Of a stretch of 22,467 nt of DNA, positions 1 through 11,058 are shown piece after piece. Source of the stretch: Podaxis mareebaensis (taxonomy: Eukaryota; Basidiomycota; Agaricomycetes; Agaricales; Agaricaceae); assembly GCA_018524725.1 (NCBI GenBank), contig JAEUWP010000281.1, forward strand, positions 1 to 22,467, read 5' to 3'. A model generated the notes under the pieces. That model was not told the origin of the DNA and ran no database searches. It saw only the letters and a list, made by a program, of their open reading frames with translations. The translations under genes were made by a program, and so were the position numbers. The stretch's first letter is position 1. Each line of letters begins with the position of its first letter.

Positions 1-109
1 CGAACTTGCTAGGGTGTGGCTTTTGGTAATACTATTTTATATTTCACTTCACATTAGCTCTTTTATTTGTTATATTCAATAGTGATCCATTTGCTGCCCC
101 ATCAGCGCC
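1..109. other. AT-rich left edge, no gene seen
   Basis: The first 109 bases are AT-rich and have no coding character. The frame used by the downstream pol remnant meets TGA at 83-85, and recognisable RNase H tail sequence starts only near 110. This is probably the junction where element A was truncated or interrupted. The left flank is outside the window, so I cannot tell a deletion from an insertion. Confidence 0.4.
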
Positions 110-1678
110 CATAAAATCAAGATTCGCCATATTCCCAGATCCAAGAACTGCACCGCCAATGCTTTGTCTAGAAGGCCAGATCACACCTCAACAAGTAAAG
201 ACATGGAGCTCAAAACAACAAAGGCAGCCATCCCACTAGAGAAGTTTCAAACTAGTGACTTCACCAATGCTAATGCGAAACTGGCTAATTCAGGAGAAAA
301 CAACAAAATCAACATCATAGACCCTGATGTTGAAAATGAAGCCCAGAAAGGAAAGGACAGAACCATAGAGTTGGATCAAGAAGGTCGCATTCAACTTCCC
401 ATGGACTCCATGCTTAAGAAGTGCTTGTTGCGGTGTGTACATGATGCACCAGCTGCAGGACACCCCAGAGTTGCTGAAACTCTCAGGAAACTTCAAGAAT
501 ACATCACCTGGCCTGGCATTCGCACCTACGTCACGAATTATGTGAAAGGATGCCCTACCTGCCAGCAGTACAAAATCAACAGACAACCCTTGAAGCCTCC
601 CCTCCAACCGATTCCAGGTCCCTGATCTTCACAGCCTTTTGACCAGATGTCCATGGACCTCATCACAGACCTCCCCGAATCCAACAGATATGACGCAATA
701 TTGTCCATGGTGGACCACGGTCTTACAAAGGGGATAATCATAGTACCCACTTCAAAATCTGCCACCACCGATCAAATCACAGACATCTTGATCAAGCACG
801 TGTTCATTCACACAGGAATACCTGATAAAATCATTTCAGATAGAGATCCCCGATTTATGGCCAAATCGATACAAGCCATGTTCAAGAAGCTGGATATCGA
901 TCACACCCCCTCTACTGCCTATCACCCTCAATCGGACAGATCAACTGAACGATTTAATCAAGAAATCGAGATGTACTTATTGGCCTATTGCGCTCAGAAT
1001 CCCCATACCTGGCCCGAACATCTTCCTCTAGTCGAATTCTCTCATAATTCCAGAACACACGCCAACTGCCAGCAAACGCCGTTTGAACTCATGTATGGCC
1101 ATCCCCTCAAAGCCTTCCCAACTGAGCTAGCACCAACAAACTCCCCATTGGCCAAAGAAAGAATGAATTGGATTATAAATATCCAAGAAGCTGCAAAAAT
1201 AGCACATGAGACTTCGTGCAAAATTATGATGGAACAGACACAAACATGCATGCTACCAAAAATAGAACCTGGCCAGAAAGTTTGGCTCAACGCTCGAAAC
1301 TTGCCCATTCAGGTCACGTCAAGGAAAATCGCCGCCCGTCGACTAGGCCCATTCACCATTGTTAGGAAACGTGGAAACATATCCTACGAGCTATCTCTTC
1401 CCAAGAACTGGAAGATCCACAACGTCTTCCATGTCCAATATCTCTATCCTGTCACTGAAAATGACATTTATGGCAAACACTTCTCAAGACCCCCACCTGA
1501 CCTCATCCAAGGAGAAGAAGAATGGGAAGTCAAAGCCATAGTGGTGCACCATCACACCAGAAGACAAGGATTAGAGTTTCTAGTGCATTGGAAGGGATAC
1601 CCCAAAGTGGAACGAACCTGGCAAAATTCGACAGACCTGTGCAATTCCAAAACCCTCCTCGATGCTTATAAACTATGA
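110..1678 (+). pseudogene. Ty3/gypsy element A pol remnant: RNase H tail, integrase, chromodomain
   Basis: This is the 3' part of a pol polyprotein that inserts retrotransposon cDNA into chromatin. The end of RNase H is visible as KIRHIP followed by ANALSRRPDH (about 113-184). The H2C2 zinc-binding domain of integrase follows, with HDAPAAGH and CPTC (about 440-575). The catalytic core has D at 656, D at 839 and E at 947; the last two are 36 codons apart, the D,D35E spacing. The C-terminus (about 1500-1675) is a chromodomain containing FLVHWKGYP and TW, which in chromoviruses steers insertion to heterochromatin. One in-frame TGA at 623-625 splits the frame. It falls where the family often has a short Pro/Arg linker before the core, so CGA to TGA is likely. 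IPG reads IPR and HPQTDG reads HPQSDR, both explained by CpG to CpA. The 5' end (gag, protease, RT) is missing. The ATG at 647 is internal and not a true start. Confidence 0.88.
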
Positions 1679-1709
1679 CACAACCTCCACTGAAACCCAA
1701 GCTACTTGA

Positions 1710-3381
1710 ATGTCTTTCACTTCTAATGACACTACAACCACTGACTACCCGACCACTCCCACTTCTTTCACCCGAGTGTCATCACAAACTCTTATCTCAG
1801 TTCCACCTACTCCCCTCACTCATGAGCTGACACCTTCCCCTGAAGATCGCCCCTCTACCCCCAAGTCCCTTCACTATGAAGAGCAGCAAAGACAAGTCAC
1901 CAACATCACAGAAGTCAGGCACCAAATATCCGAGGTGTTCCAACTACATGAAGCACAAAGCACCCAAAGGCAAACCTTTTTGTCTTGTGCCTTACAAGAA
2001 GCAGGTGATGCCGCTCTTTCTGCTGCAGTACGACTCGACTCTCTATACGAAGATGCCTTTTCCCGAGCAAGGACTGCTCTTGAGCATGGTAATCAATCAA
2101 CTGAAGTATTCGACTCTTTCAGGATGACTTGGTTTAATGCAATACATTGCCAGCTCCATGCTAACAGACTGGCTGACGAAGTCAGTGCCCGCTTTACTGA
2201 GGTTATTGACTTGCCAGGACTTGATCAAGAAAGGCGATACCTCTGAGGTGCCCACCACATGATTCTGCAAGTGTGAGAGGACGTATCTGCTTTTCTCCAC
2301 CCACAAATTGGACTTAGATCTGGCAATGTTACTCACAACCCCTCGCCCCGATGGAACCAAGGAACCACTTCAGTACCTGAGCAACTTCATGATGTGGATC
2401 GACAACACACCGAAACAAGAACTTCTGGAGATCCAGAACCTCTTATCACAGACAGCCCTATCCTCACCCTATCCAACCAATGCGCCACCTGCTATCAATG
2501 TAGCAATGTGGGTCATAGGGCGGATCAATGCAACAGATACTATTGCCCCTTCTGCCACCACTACACCCCCAGACACTACCAGAAGTATTGTTTTCTCAAT
2601 CCCATCAGAACCCGCCCACCATTCCATTATGCCAGAATCCTCACCAACTGAGCCCAGCTCGCCATGGCCAGACTCACCAAACATGCTGCCACTACTGGGC
2701 AGCAGGATGGTGGATGAGGAACTAGCACTCCCACAAACGATCAATCCCAGAATGCTCATCCCCCAGCTCTCCCCTTACCAACTTCCTCCTCCTCTGCAGC
2801 TCGACCCCCATCATCAGGAGACTCAAGATCTCCTTTGCCCATTCATCTGTGCTGCAACCAATGTCACACTCTCCTTCAGGCAGGCCTCACCACTGCTGAC
2901 AACATCTGAGGACCTAGATTCGCTGATGAACGCCATGACAGATCTCCTCCATGCCTCTCCCATCATGCCATCAATACCACCATCATCCCTAGAGCCTCTG
3001 ACCGATGCATTCACCCTCGACAACAGTCAGCTTGATCAATTGAGCGTGCCCTCTGAAGCATCATGGATGACGCAGGAGAGGGAATGTATGAATATCCTTA
3101 TGACAATGAAAATGTTACCGGGAGCCACTGAGTCGAGTGAGGACACTTGACATTACAAAGGGGATCATGTTACGAATATTGCAGACTCTGAGAACACCAA
3201 GGAGACTGAAGAGCCCGAGCAGCAGCCTTATGAAGAATGGGATTTGATGAAGCACATGATGGTAAGCCTCTGGCAGGAAACCATGGAGTTGCGACAAACG
3301 CTTGATTGGGAAATGTGCGAGAAGGTAGACGAAGCATGTCGCTACCACGGAGTATACTTTCCATGCAATGACGACTTGTGA
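1710..3381 (+). pseudogene. Element A second ORF with double zinc knuckle
   Basis: This ORF starts at ATG 1710, just after the pol stop at 1676. Its first 178 codons are polar and Ser/Thr/Pro-rich, then helical, ending in TGA at 2244. The same frame continues through TGA codons only and encodes a double zinc motif at 2490-2591: C-x2-C-x4-H-x4-C followed by C-x2-C and later H and C. This motif matches, cysteine by cysteine, the one in the intact ORF at 20715-22352, so the two are homologous. After about 2650 the frame collects many TGAs. The +1 frame is open from 2308 to 3147 and, after one TGA, to 3381, where it is acidic and plausible as protein. A frameshift between 2650 and 3150 is likely, but I could not place it. 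The last part runs past the predicted LTR start at 3168, so the true C-terminus is uncertain. Nucleic-acid binding is inferred from the knuckles. Confidence 0.6.
3157..3164 (+). other. Polypurine tract of element A
   Basis: AAAGGGGA lies four bases upstream of the predicted LTR start TGTTAC. Nearly the same block, AAAGGGGAT-N-ATGTTAC, occurs on the minus strand at 20675-20691 before the LTR of element C. In LTR elements this tract primes plus-strand DNA synthesis. Confidence 0.65.
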
Positions 3382-3946
3382 TCAGACACTGAACTTACTA
3401 CTTCCTATTTCAGACACTTTTCTATATTTGGACTAGGTATCAGTTTCATCTCTTCTGACATATTTATGTTCGCATCAATTATGCTTGCCCTTGCAGACTT
3501 TCGTCCTATGCCGTATGCACTCCACCTTTCTATCTTTATGCCCATATGCCTTATGAATTCCTCTTCCATATGCTTTCCTCTTATTCAACCTTTATGCTAC
3601 TATTGATCTACTTCCTAAAGTAGTCATAGGACTTGTATATGTATGCCGCCTGGACATGTAGATTAGCCAAGTCTAATCTTAATGCATGTTACCTTAACAT
3701 AACATGTTAAGTCTACATCTCTTCACCCTTGTGTGCAGCTTTTCCCTCCAAGGTTTCTCTTTAACGTCATGTCCTATGGAGTGTGTGATCTATACGAGTT
3801 TGCTGCCTAGAGACAATGTGAACAGCCACCCAAGGTTAAACAGAGCAGCTCCTTCAGACCTGTACAGGACAAGGACCTCTGCTCGTCTCACTTACAAGGA
3901 TAGGCTCTGACTTAGGTGTCACTTAGCCAAAGAAGAACCTGTAACA
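3168..3946 (+). repeat. Probable 3' LTR of element A
   Basis: The segment begins TGTTACG directly after the polypurine tract and ends GTAACA at 3941-3946, giving inverted ends TGTTAC/GTAACA. These are the same ends as the 648-bp LTR at 20033-20680. Most of it after 3382 is T-rich and non-coding. It includes an AGATTAG/CTAATCT hairpin near 3660 and CTTAACAT/ATGTTAAG near 3692. The right border rests only on the terminal hexamer, because there is no second copy in the window. I saw no clear internal similarity to the element C LTR by eye. Confidence 0.45.
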
Positions 3947-3960
3947 AACGAACTGACCTT

Positions 3961-6300
3961 ATGCCCATGCATAGCATATATAAAATACAACTCACTCAAC
4001 AGTACCTCAAGCACGTCCTCGACTCCACTAATGATGGGATCACCTATGATCCCCTCAACACCAAAATTGATGAAGTGATTGAAAGGGCCGAACAACACCC
4101 AGTACACGAGCACCATCATCAACACAATAACAATGGACCGCCAGCAATGCCTCAACCACAACTCCGCATTGCAGCCCCTCACTTACATCCACGCCATCCA
4201 TCCCCCTCACTGACTGCATTATCGAATACTGCCCAAGCCATGGTGCATTTACATGCACCCAGGCAACCAGGGGAAACAGATCAAGCTTACAACAAGCACC
4301 TCAGCACGCAATGATGACACGCACAAGGGTACAGCCTAAGGGCCACACACTTCACCATCGATGGGTCCACTGTCACGGATGGTGAGACAATCCCAGGGAA
4401 TGATACCTTCGCGAACCAATTGCATCACTATGCCCCAACCACTGGGGCATCACAATCCTGACTGCCGCCTCCCCTGTTAATGCAACCTGACCCCCGGGGT
4501 CAGATCAACACCCTCAATCCACATTGGTCACCTCAACTGCCCCCTATCCCTTCTCCCAAAGGGAAAGGACCAATGGGTGTACCATTGCCAAGAACAATGG
4601 CACAGGGTAGTAACTACCCTGCAATGAGTCCTGAGACCATGAGATTGCCACCGGCCAAACCCATGGCCGGTGGAAAATCCCCAGCAGCTTCAACATCAAA
4701 TGTTAAAGCCAAGCTACCTTCTGCCACTAGCGTTCCCATGAACGCTGGCTTGTTCCAAGCCTCGAGCACCCCATTCGTATTGCCTACAGCTAAACGAACC
4801 CCTCATGCTGATAAGTGGAGCGACTGGGTCACCTTACAATGAATGTGAAATGAAGACATTCGCACCCATGGGTCATCTCTGATAGATGACCAATATGTTA
4901 GATTCAACGGACACATACCCATTGAGGCCACCATGTCGGAACACAAGGAGCAAAAGGCAGCTACTCGTGTATTCTTTGGAGGCCCTCTCAAGACACCTCA
5001 AACAGTTAATACCTGCAAAACAGTCAGGATGGCATCCCCACCCCAACAACTATCCTTGCAGGGGCAAAATCTGCCCCCGCTATACAATCTACATCCCCTC
5101 CGAAATCTTCCTCCCGTCCAAGAGGAAGAAGGAGAGGAAGAAGATGATACAAAGGAGGAGCAGGAGGCATACACCACCTCACGACTCCCCACGCCAAACT
5201 GAGGGACTCGTCAATACTCTCTAGTCAGAGAGGCATGTGATGAGTCAGTAACTCTGGGGATCGTACAATCTGTCCAGAGTTACAATAACCTAATGTATGA
5301 TCATTTACACCGAATGATTGACCAATACCTCACGCAACCAATCAAGTATCCCAAAGGTTATAAACCTTCACTAAACAAGCTCCCCACAGAAAAGAGCTTA
5401 GAACTGTACAGTGGAAGTCACCGATTCAGAGACTTATTGTCATTTGTAACAAGTCTCTGTGCTGACTTCGCCATGAAAGGACTAGGGGGACAAAGTCCCA
5501 CTACGGATCGACTATGAATCCTAACCCTCCAATATTACCTCGTTGGAGAGGCAAAGGATATGTTCATTCATCATGTACTTAGTATAGATCATAGTAAATA
5601 CAATTGGACATTCAAGAGCATCATTACAGTGCTCTATGACAGATTCATCAGACTGATGTCAATGCACGAGGCTCGTGAAAGCCTCAAAGGGGTCAGATAC
5701 AATCCCAAAGAAGGGATTCAACACTATTACAACGCCATCTTGGGTTACTCGCAAGACATGGCGATCCACTCTGATGATTATTCTCTCATTGAGACCTTCC
5801 TGGAAGGTCTCCCACAAACCATGAGGCACTTCCTCATGTTCAACAGAGGACTGTCTCCTGAGATGAACCAACTTGAGGACTTCATGGCACATGCAGCTGA
5901 TTATGAGAATCGGATGCAAAGCAGTGCTTTCTTTGAAAGGGTACTGAAACCTTCTTGATCACATGAACCATCAGCAGGCTTCTCAAAGAAACCTGCTGCA
6001 GCAGAACCAAGAACGAGGACCACATGGGTCCCTCATCACATATCCACAGGATGAGATCGCATCCCTGCCCATGAGCTAAGGCAATCCTTGAATGCCTTTC
6101 CACCAAAGCAACCATCGAAACCCCCACCTCGACAATACAAACCCAAGGCTCAATTCAAACCACAGGTACAGAGCAAGGTACCTGTTAAGCAGAACCAAGG
6201 GAACAAGGCCACAGAGAAAGGGCCTTGTTATGAATGCAGAAAACATAGTCACTGGGCACAAGAATGCCCAGAGAAGGGGAAACAATGCAGCTATGTATGA
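3961..6300 (+). pseudogene. Element B gag with CCHC zinc knuckle
   Basis: Gag forms the virus-like particle that packages retrotransposon RNA. The frame can start at ATG 3961. About 3961-5290 is a low-complexity Pro/Gln/His/Lys-rich region with an acidic patch near 5119-5160. The capsid-like domain spans about 5293-5955 and contains the family-typical ETFLEGLP near 5788 and a helical ADYENRM segment. A basic Pro/Lys/Gln linker leads to a single knuckle at 6226-6267, C-x2-C-x4-H-x4-C. The frame is cut by TGA at 4312, 4315, 4459, 4840, 4846, 5200, 5515, 5956, 6052 and 6298, with no other stop type. The parts are in register throughout, so substitution rather than indels broke the gene. Confidence 0.75.
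3977..3985 (+). promoter_or_regulatory. Possible TATA box near the start of element B
   Basis: TATATAAAA lies just after the end of element A's LTR and upstream of the first hairpin-rich gag sequence. It is compatible with a promoter, but no matching LTR context is visible, so it may be coincidental. Confidence 0.3.
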
Positions 6301-7599
6301 GCCACACACACAGTCATTCCAGTGAACAACAAAGAAGTTCTTCAACAAGAAGTTGAAGAGATTGAACAGGACTTGACCTCAGAGGACAACACTGAGGTCC
6401 AAGAAGAACCAGAGTATAGTTTGTCAAATGGAGACAAACTAGTACAAGTCAAAGTCATCAAATCAGACTACAGATCTGATGTTGACAATGAATACGATTT
6501 TGCTGCCATGATTGGCGATGCAGAAGATGTCAGTGACAAAGATTGCAATGACTTTGATGTCGTCAACGCTCTCACTGTCGAGCCCAGCAAGAAACCAGAC
6601 CACGAAGTGAGGGTACACCGCATTACCCTCCATAAAGAGAAGGATAAGATCCTTCAGCCCCAAGCCTCCCTCAGTGAGAAACAATGTCTCGCCACTCTCG
6701 TCAGTGTCAACGGGATTGATGCTTGGACACTGTGGGACTCCGGTAGCATGACTACTGGCATCACCCCCACGTTTGCACAAGTGGCTGGCATCAGGGTCAA
6801 CAAACTATTAGACCCTCACACACTGCAACTGGGGACAGTGGGCAGTTGATCCACTGTCAAGTACAGAGCAACAGTAAATGTCACCATTGGAAACATATGT
6901 ACCTGTATGTATGTAGACACAGCGAACTTCGATCACTATGACATGATAATTGGTATGCCATTCATGCATACAAATAACGTCATCCTCAACTTCATCAAGA
7001 ATGAAGTCAGAATTGGAAACAAAACCATAGCAGTGGTGAACTTCACCAGTGAATCAGATACCCACCTGCGTCGCCACTGTGCAACTGACAAAAACAAGTC
7101 AAGTTGACTTGTGGAGGATGTCTGATGAGATAATATTCATCGAACATCCATAGAAGAAGTTTGAGATGACGAACAAAGTTCTAGAGGGGAAACATTACCC
7201 CACAATAGCCGTCACCTCCTAGAAGAGGTTGAGAGTTCCATGAACTCTCGAAGGGAGGACGTAGGTCACAGAGGACACAAGGTCTCCTCCAAGAGAGACA
7301 AACTGAAGGAAAAATCACACCCTTCACCAAACCAAGAGGGACAAAATGCCCCTCATAGACCACAAAAAACAAGATACAAGTCTTGTTTGATGGACAGACC
7401 CACTCAGAACCCAATGTTCGAGTGGTACTACGACCCCTGCATGCCCACAGAATGGAACGCCATGGTCTGCGGCATATGGGAAATGCGTCGTCCTGGGGAC
7501 AAACTACCAACCTCGACTGGGTTCACACAACCCAACCTCGACAACATAGTTGAAACTCAGGAGTTTACCAGGGTACATTACCCTGATAAAATGGTATGA
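6301..7599 (+). pseudogene. Element B aspartic protease region
   Basis: The retroviral-type protease cuts the Gag-Pol polyprotein. The catalytic triplet is visible as DSG in LWDSGS (Asp codon 6736-6738). The second half of the fold is seen in DMIIGMPFMHTNNVILNF (about 6940-7000), a typical gypsy protease block. An acidic linker precedes the domain (6322-6600), and a charged linker of unclear role follows it (7165-7596). TGA codons interrupt at 6847, 7105, 7123, 7126, 7162 and 7597. TGA 6847 lies in the 9-nt loop of an 8-bp hairpin (6834-6858). TGA 7123 pairs with a retained CG in a hairpin arm, which points to an ancestral CGA. Confidence 0.75.
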
Positions 7600-9261
7600 G
7601 ATCAACTCTGCAGTATGATCATCACTCGTCTTCCAGTGGAAGACGATTCAGAAACACAGATACAAAATGCTCGGATCAACGCCAAGAAGAGGAACTGCCA
7701 CCCTGAGCAACAAGGCTGGTACTCCAAGAAGGACATACCGACGCTGCACCAGCAGTGGTTCAATGAATTCAAGGACATAATGCATGGTCCTCCAGACAAG
7801 CTTCCCCCATTTCATGAAGTAAATCACGAAATAAACCTCATCGACAAGAGTAAGAAGTATAGCTACTTCACTCCCAGATGCCCACAATCCCTGCATGGGG
7901 AGTTTCACCAGAAACTCAACCACTATGTGAATGCAAGATGGTGGGAGCCACAACATATCTCCCAAGCAGCACTGTTATTGTGCATCCCAAAGAAAGATGG
8001 TCGATTACAAACTGTCATCGATGCACGACAACAAAACGAAAACACTGTCAAGGACGCTACACCCTTGCCAGACCAAGATGTCATTTGAGAAGATGTCACT
8101 TGAGTGCGATATCAATCCAAGATCGATCTCACTGATGCCTACGAGCAAGTCCGAGTATGTCTGGAAGATGTAGACAAAATGGGATTCGCTACAATCACTG
8201 GCACATATGTCAGCAACATAATGCAGCAGGGGGATTGTAATGCCCCTGCAACCTTTCAGTGGTTAATGACTGCTATATTTCATGATGTCATAGGTATATG
8301 TGTACACGTATACCTTGACAACATCTTCATATTTTCTGACTCAATAGATGAACACGAAGATCATCTACAACTTGTGTTTGAGCAACTGCACGAACACAAG
8401 TTATATGTCAAACAATCCAAATGCGATCTGTATGCAGATTGTGTAGACTGCCTTGGTCATATTATTGATGACCAAGGGATACACCCAGACGAAGACAAAC
8501 TGACTCGTATTTGGGGATGGTGCACTCCCAGAAACTATACTGATGTCCAACGATTTGTTGGACTTGTCAACTACCTGGCAAACTTTTTGCCAGATGTATC
8601 TGCATACACTGGGCCACTGCTTGCAATCACCCAGAATGGAACCCCATTCCATTGGAGACCCCTTCACCAGCGCTGCTTTGACATGGTAAAGAGGATCTGC
8701 GAGAAGACCCCTATTGTCAAACCGATAGACCCCAGAACTGGGGAACCCATATGGATCATCTGCGATGCCTCTAAGACAGGCATCAGAGCTATGTACGGAC
8801 AAGGACCCACCTGGGCAGACTGCCACCCAGCAGGATTCATGTCCAAGAAGTTCACCCCCGCACAGCAGAACTATGCTGTGCACGAACTCGAGATACTAGC
8901 AATTTTAGAAGTGCTAATGAAGTGGGAGGACAAGCTCGTCGGCTACCAGATCCATGTTATCATGGATCACAAGGCACTGGAGTTTTTCAAAACTCAAATG
9001 CGATTGTCTAGCCAACAACGACGATGGATGAACTATCTATCACACTTTAACTTTGACATTACATATGTCAAAGGAGAACGAAATAAAGTAGCAGACTGCT
9101 TGTCTCGCTACTTTGAAAGCAATACTCCAGGAGAGGAACACTCCCCTGGAGAATATGTCCAAGTCGACCACAGAATCGATCCTCACTGCGAGGACCTACC
9201 TCTACAACGAGCCAAGGAGATTGAGCATCTCCTTGACAGAGTCAAGGCAATGGTCGAGTGA
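7600..9261 (+). pseudogene. Element B reverse transcriptase and RNase H
   Basis: This part copies element RNA into DNA and degrades the RNA strand. RT motifs in order are IPKKDGRLQTVIDAR (about 7984-8028), SKIDLTDAYEQVRV (8116-8157), the QQGDCNAPATFQ block (about 8224-8259) and the catalytic box near 8311. The box reads YLDN instead of YLDD: codon 8320 is AAC after a C, as expected from CpG to CpA. RNase H follows, with CDAS at 8761, HELEI near 8881, MDHKALEFF near 8962 and ADCLSRYF near 9091. The usual GIGA after the first RNase H Asp reads GIRA (codon 8785, again preceded by C). TGA codons at 8086, 8101 and 9259 fall in frame; the first two lie between PLPDQD and SKIDLTDAY, where relatives carry Arg-type residues. 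The enzyme would be inactive even if translated. Confidence 0.9.
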
Positions 9262-10932
9262 CCATTGCAGCAAAGCACCTGCCTGCACGAACAACAGGAA
9301 GAATGAGAAATCGAAGCTCGTGAGCTCCAAGAAACAGCCCAGAGACAGGTGGCTCAACAGGAGCCACAAGAACGAATTTTTGAGTCTCCAACACTGGGAG
9401 ACACGTTAATGGGTAACATCACCACTGAAGCTCCAATGGAGCTCCCAGTCGATGTGATGAAAACAATCACATCAGGATATGCATCTGACCCTGTATTTTC
9501 AGCGGTGCTTGAAGCACCTGAGAAATACAGTGGTTTTACCATCAACAATGATGGTATTATTCAAAGAACTACCCCCCAAGGACAGGAGGTAGTATGCGTT
9601 CCCAACGATCAATCCTTAATTACAGAGCTTTTGAATAAAGCTCACAAGATCGTTGGTCACTTCGGCAATCAACGGACAGCAGAGTACCTCTGAAGGTGGT
9701 ACTGGTGGCCAAAAATAGCCAAAGATGCACGCATGTTCTGCAGAACATGTGAAATATGTCAACACTCAAAGGTCTTGACTATGAAACCTTCTGGGACACT
9801 GCACTCACTACCAGTCCCAACCAAACCTTGGGATTCCATTGGAATGGACTTTGTCAGTCCATTCCCTGAATCCAAAGGCTTTGACTACCTCTGGGTCGTC
9901 ATTTGTAGAATGACAAGTATGGTACACCTGATTCCAGTACATACACAGATGAAAGCATCCAAGTTATCTTGGATCTACCTACAAGAGATCGTGAGGCTAC
10001 ATGGCCTCCCTAGTTCAATCGTAAGCGATCGAGATTCAAAGTTCACCTCCATTTGGTGGGTAGAACTCCATAAAATTTTAGGAGCTAAGCTCCTAATGTC
10101 CACATCGTTCCACCCACAAACGGATGGGCAGACCGAATGCATGAACCGGAATATCGGACAGATATTCCAAGCAATGGTCAGCCATGACCAGAAAAACTGG
10201 GTAGACAAGGTACCCATGACCGAGTTTGCTATAAACTCGAGTATTTCGGCCACTACTGGGTATGCACCATTCAAATTGAACAGTGGATACATGCCCAGTA
10301 TGATCTGAGAAATACAGGGTGACCTGACACCCCCTAAGGGTGTTAGACTATTTGCCGAAGCTGCCCTGATAAACTTGGCATCTGCTCATGATGCCATCAT
10401 AGAAGCGCAGGTTTTCCAAACCTGCCAGGCAAACAAAAAGAGAGGGCCCAAACCCAACATTAAAGTCAGGGATCTGGTATTCCTCTCCACCAAAAACCTG
10501 AACTTGCTGAAAGGCAGAGCTCAAAAGCTCTGCCCAAAGTTCATCAGACCCTTTAAGGTCCTGGAAGCCAAACCTGAGACGTCTAACTACCGTCTCGAGC
10601 TACCACCAGCCCTGCAGGAACATCAAATACACCCGATGTTCCACATATCCTTGCTTCGGCCCTATAATGCATCAGATGATACACTATTCCCTAGCTGAAA
10701 TAAACCAGAACCCTATGACTTTGGTGTAGACAACGAACATGAATGGTTTGTCAATGAAATCATCAGTCATCGTTTCACAAACGATGGCAAGGTGGAATTC
10801 CAGGTACACTGGAGTCTAGGCAATATGACATGGGAGCTGTATTGCCATTGTAAAGACCTAGCAGCTCTAGATCGGTATCTAGAGCTGAAAGGTGCTAACT
10901 CAGTTCAACAACTACCACGGATCAGTCAATGA
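9262..10932 (+). pseudogene. Element B integrase with C-terminal chromodomain
   Basis: Integrase joins the cDNA to the host chromosome. The zinc-binding H2C2 part has HKIVGHFGNQRT and CRTCEIC (about 9640-9760). Between them the frame reads YL-TGA-RWYWWP, where relatives have an extra Arg. The core has D at 9847, D at 10027 and E at 10135, the last two 36 codons apart (D,D35E). QTE is followed by CMNR where relatives have Arg, as expected from CGC to TGC. A C-terminal domain ending in HPMFHISLLRPY (near 10630-10665) leads, after TGA 10696, to a chromodomain at about 10739-10890 with EWFVNEIISH, VHWSLGNMTW and LAALDRYLEL. TGAs lie at 9304, 9691, 10306, 10696 and 10930. The last may be either the true pol stop or another decayed CGA, since the frame continues into the next ORF. 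Confidence 0.88.
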
Positions 10933-11058
10933 CTATCCATGGAAAAATTGATGGTGTCCAAAATTGGACACTCAACCCTGAGGATCACATTCCCAATGTT
11001 TGGGAACACAGAGACAGGACAAATAACTTTAATTTGTTCTCGCCTCAACACCACCACC

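Noticed and set aside
2308..3150. 280-codon plus-strand ORF as an independent gene
   Set aside because: It overlaps the frame carrying the zinc knuckles. Its first part is probably a shadow; only the part after about 2650 may be the shifted continuation of the same ORF.
6834..9268. A-to-I RNA editing of UGA codons in hairpins
   Set aside because: Some TGAs lie in loops (6847, 9259), but others lie in stems (7105), and editing to UGG would give Trp, not the expected Arg. The hairpins are far more numerous than the stops.
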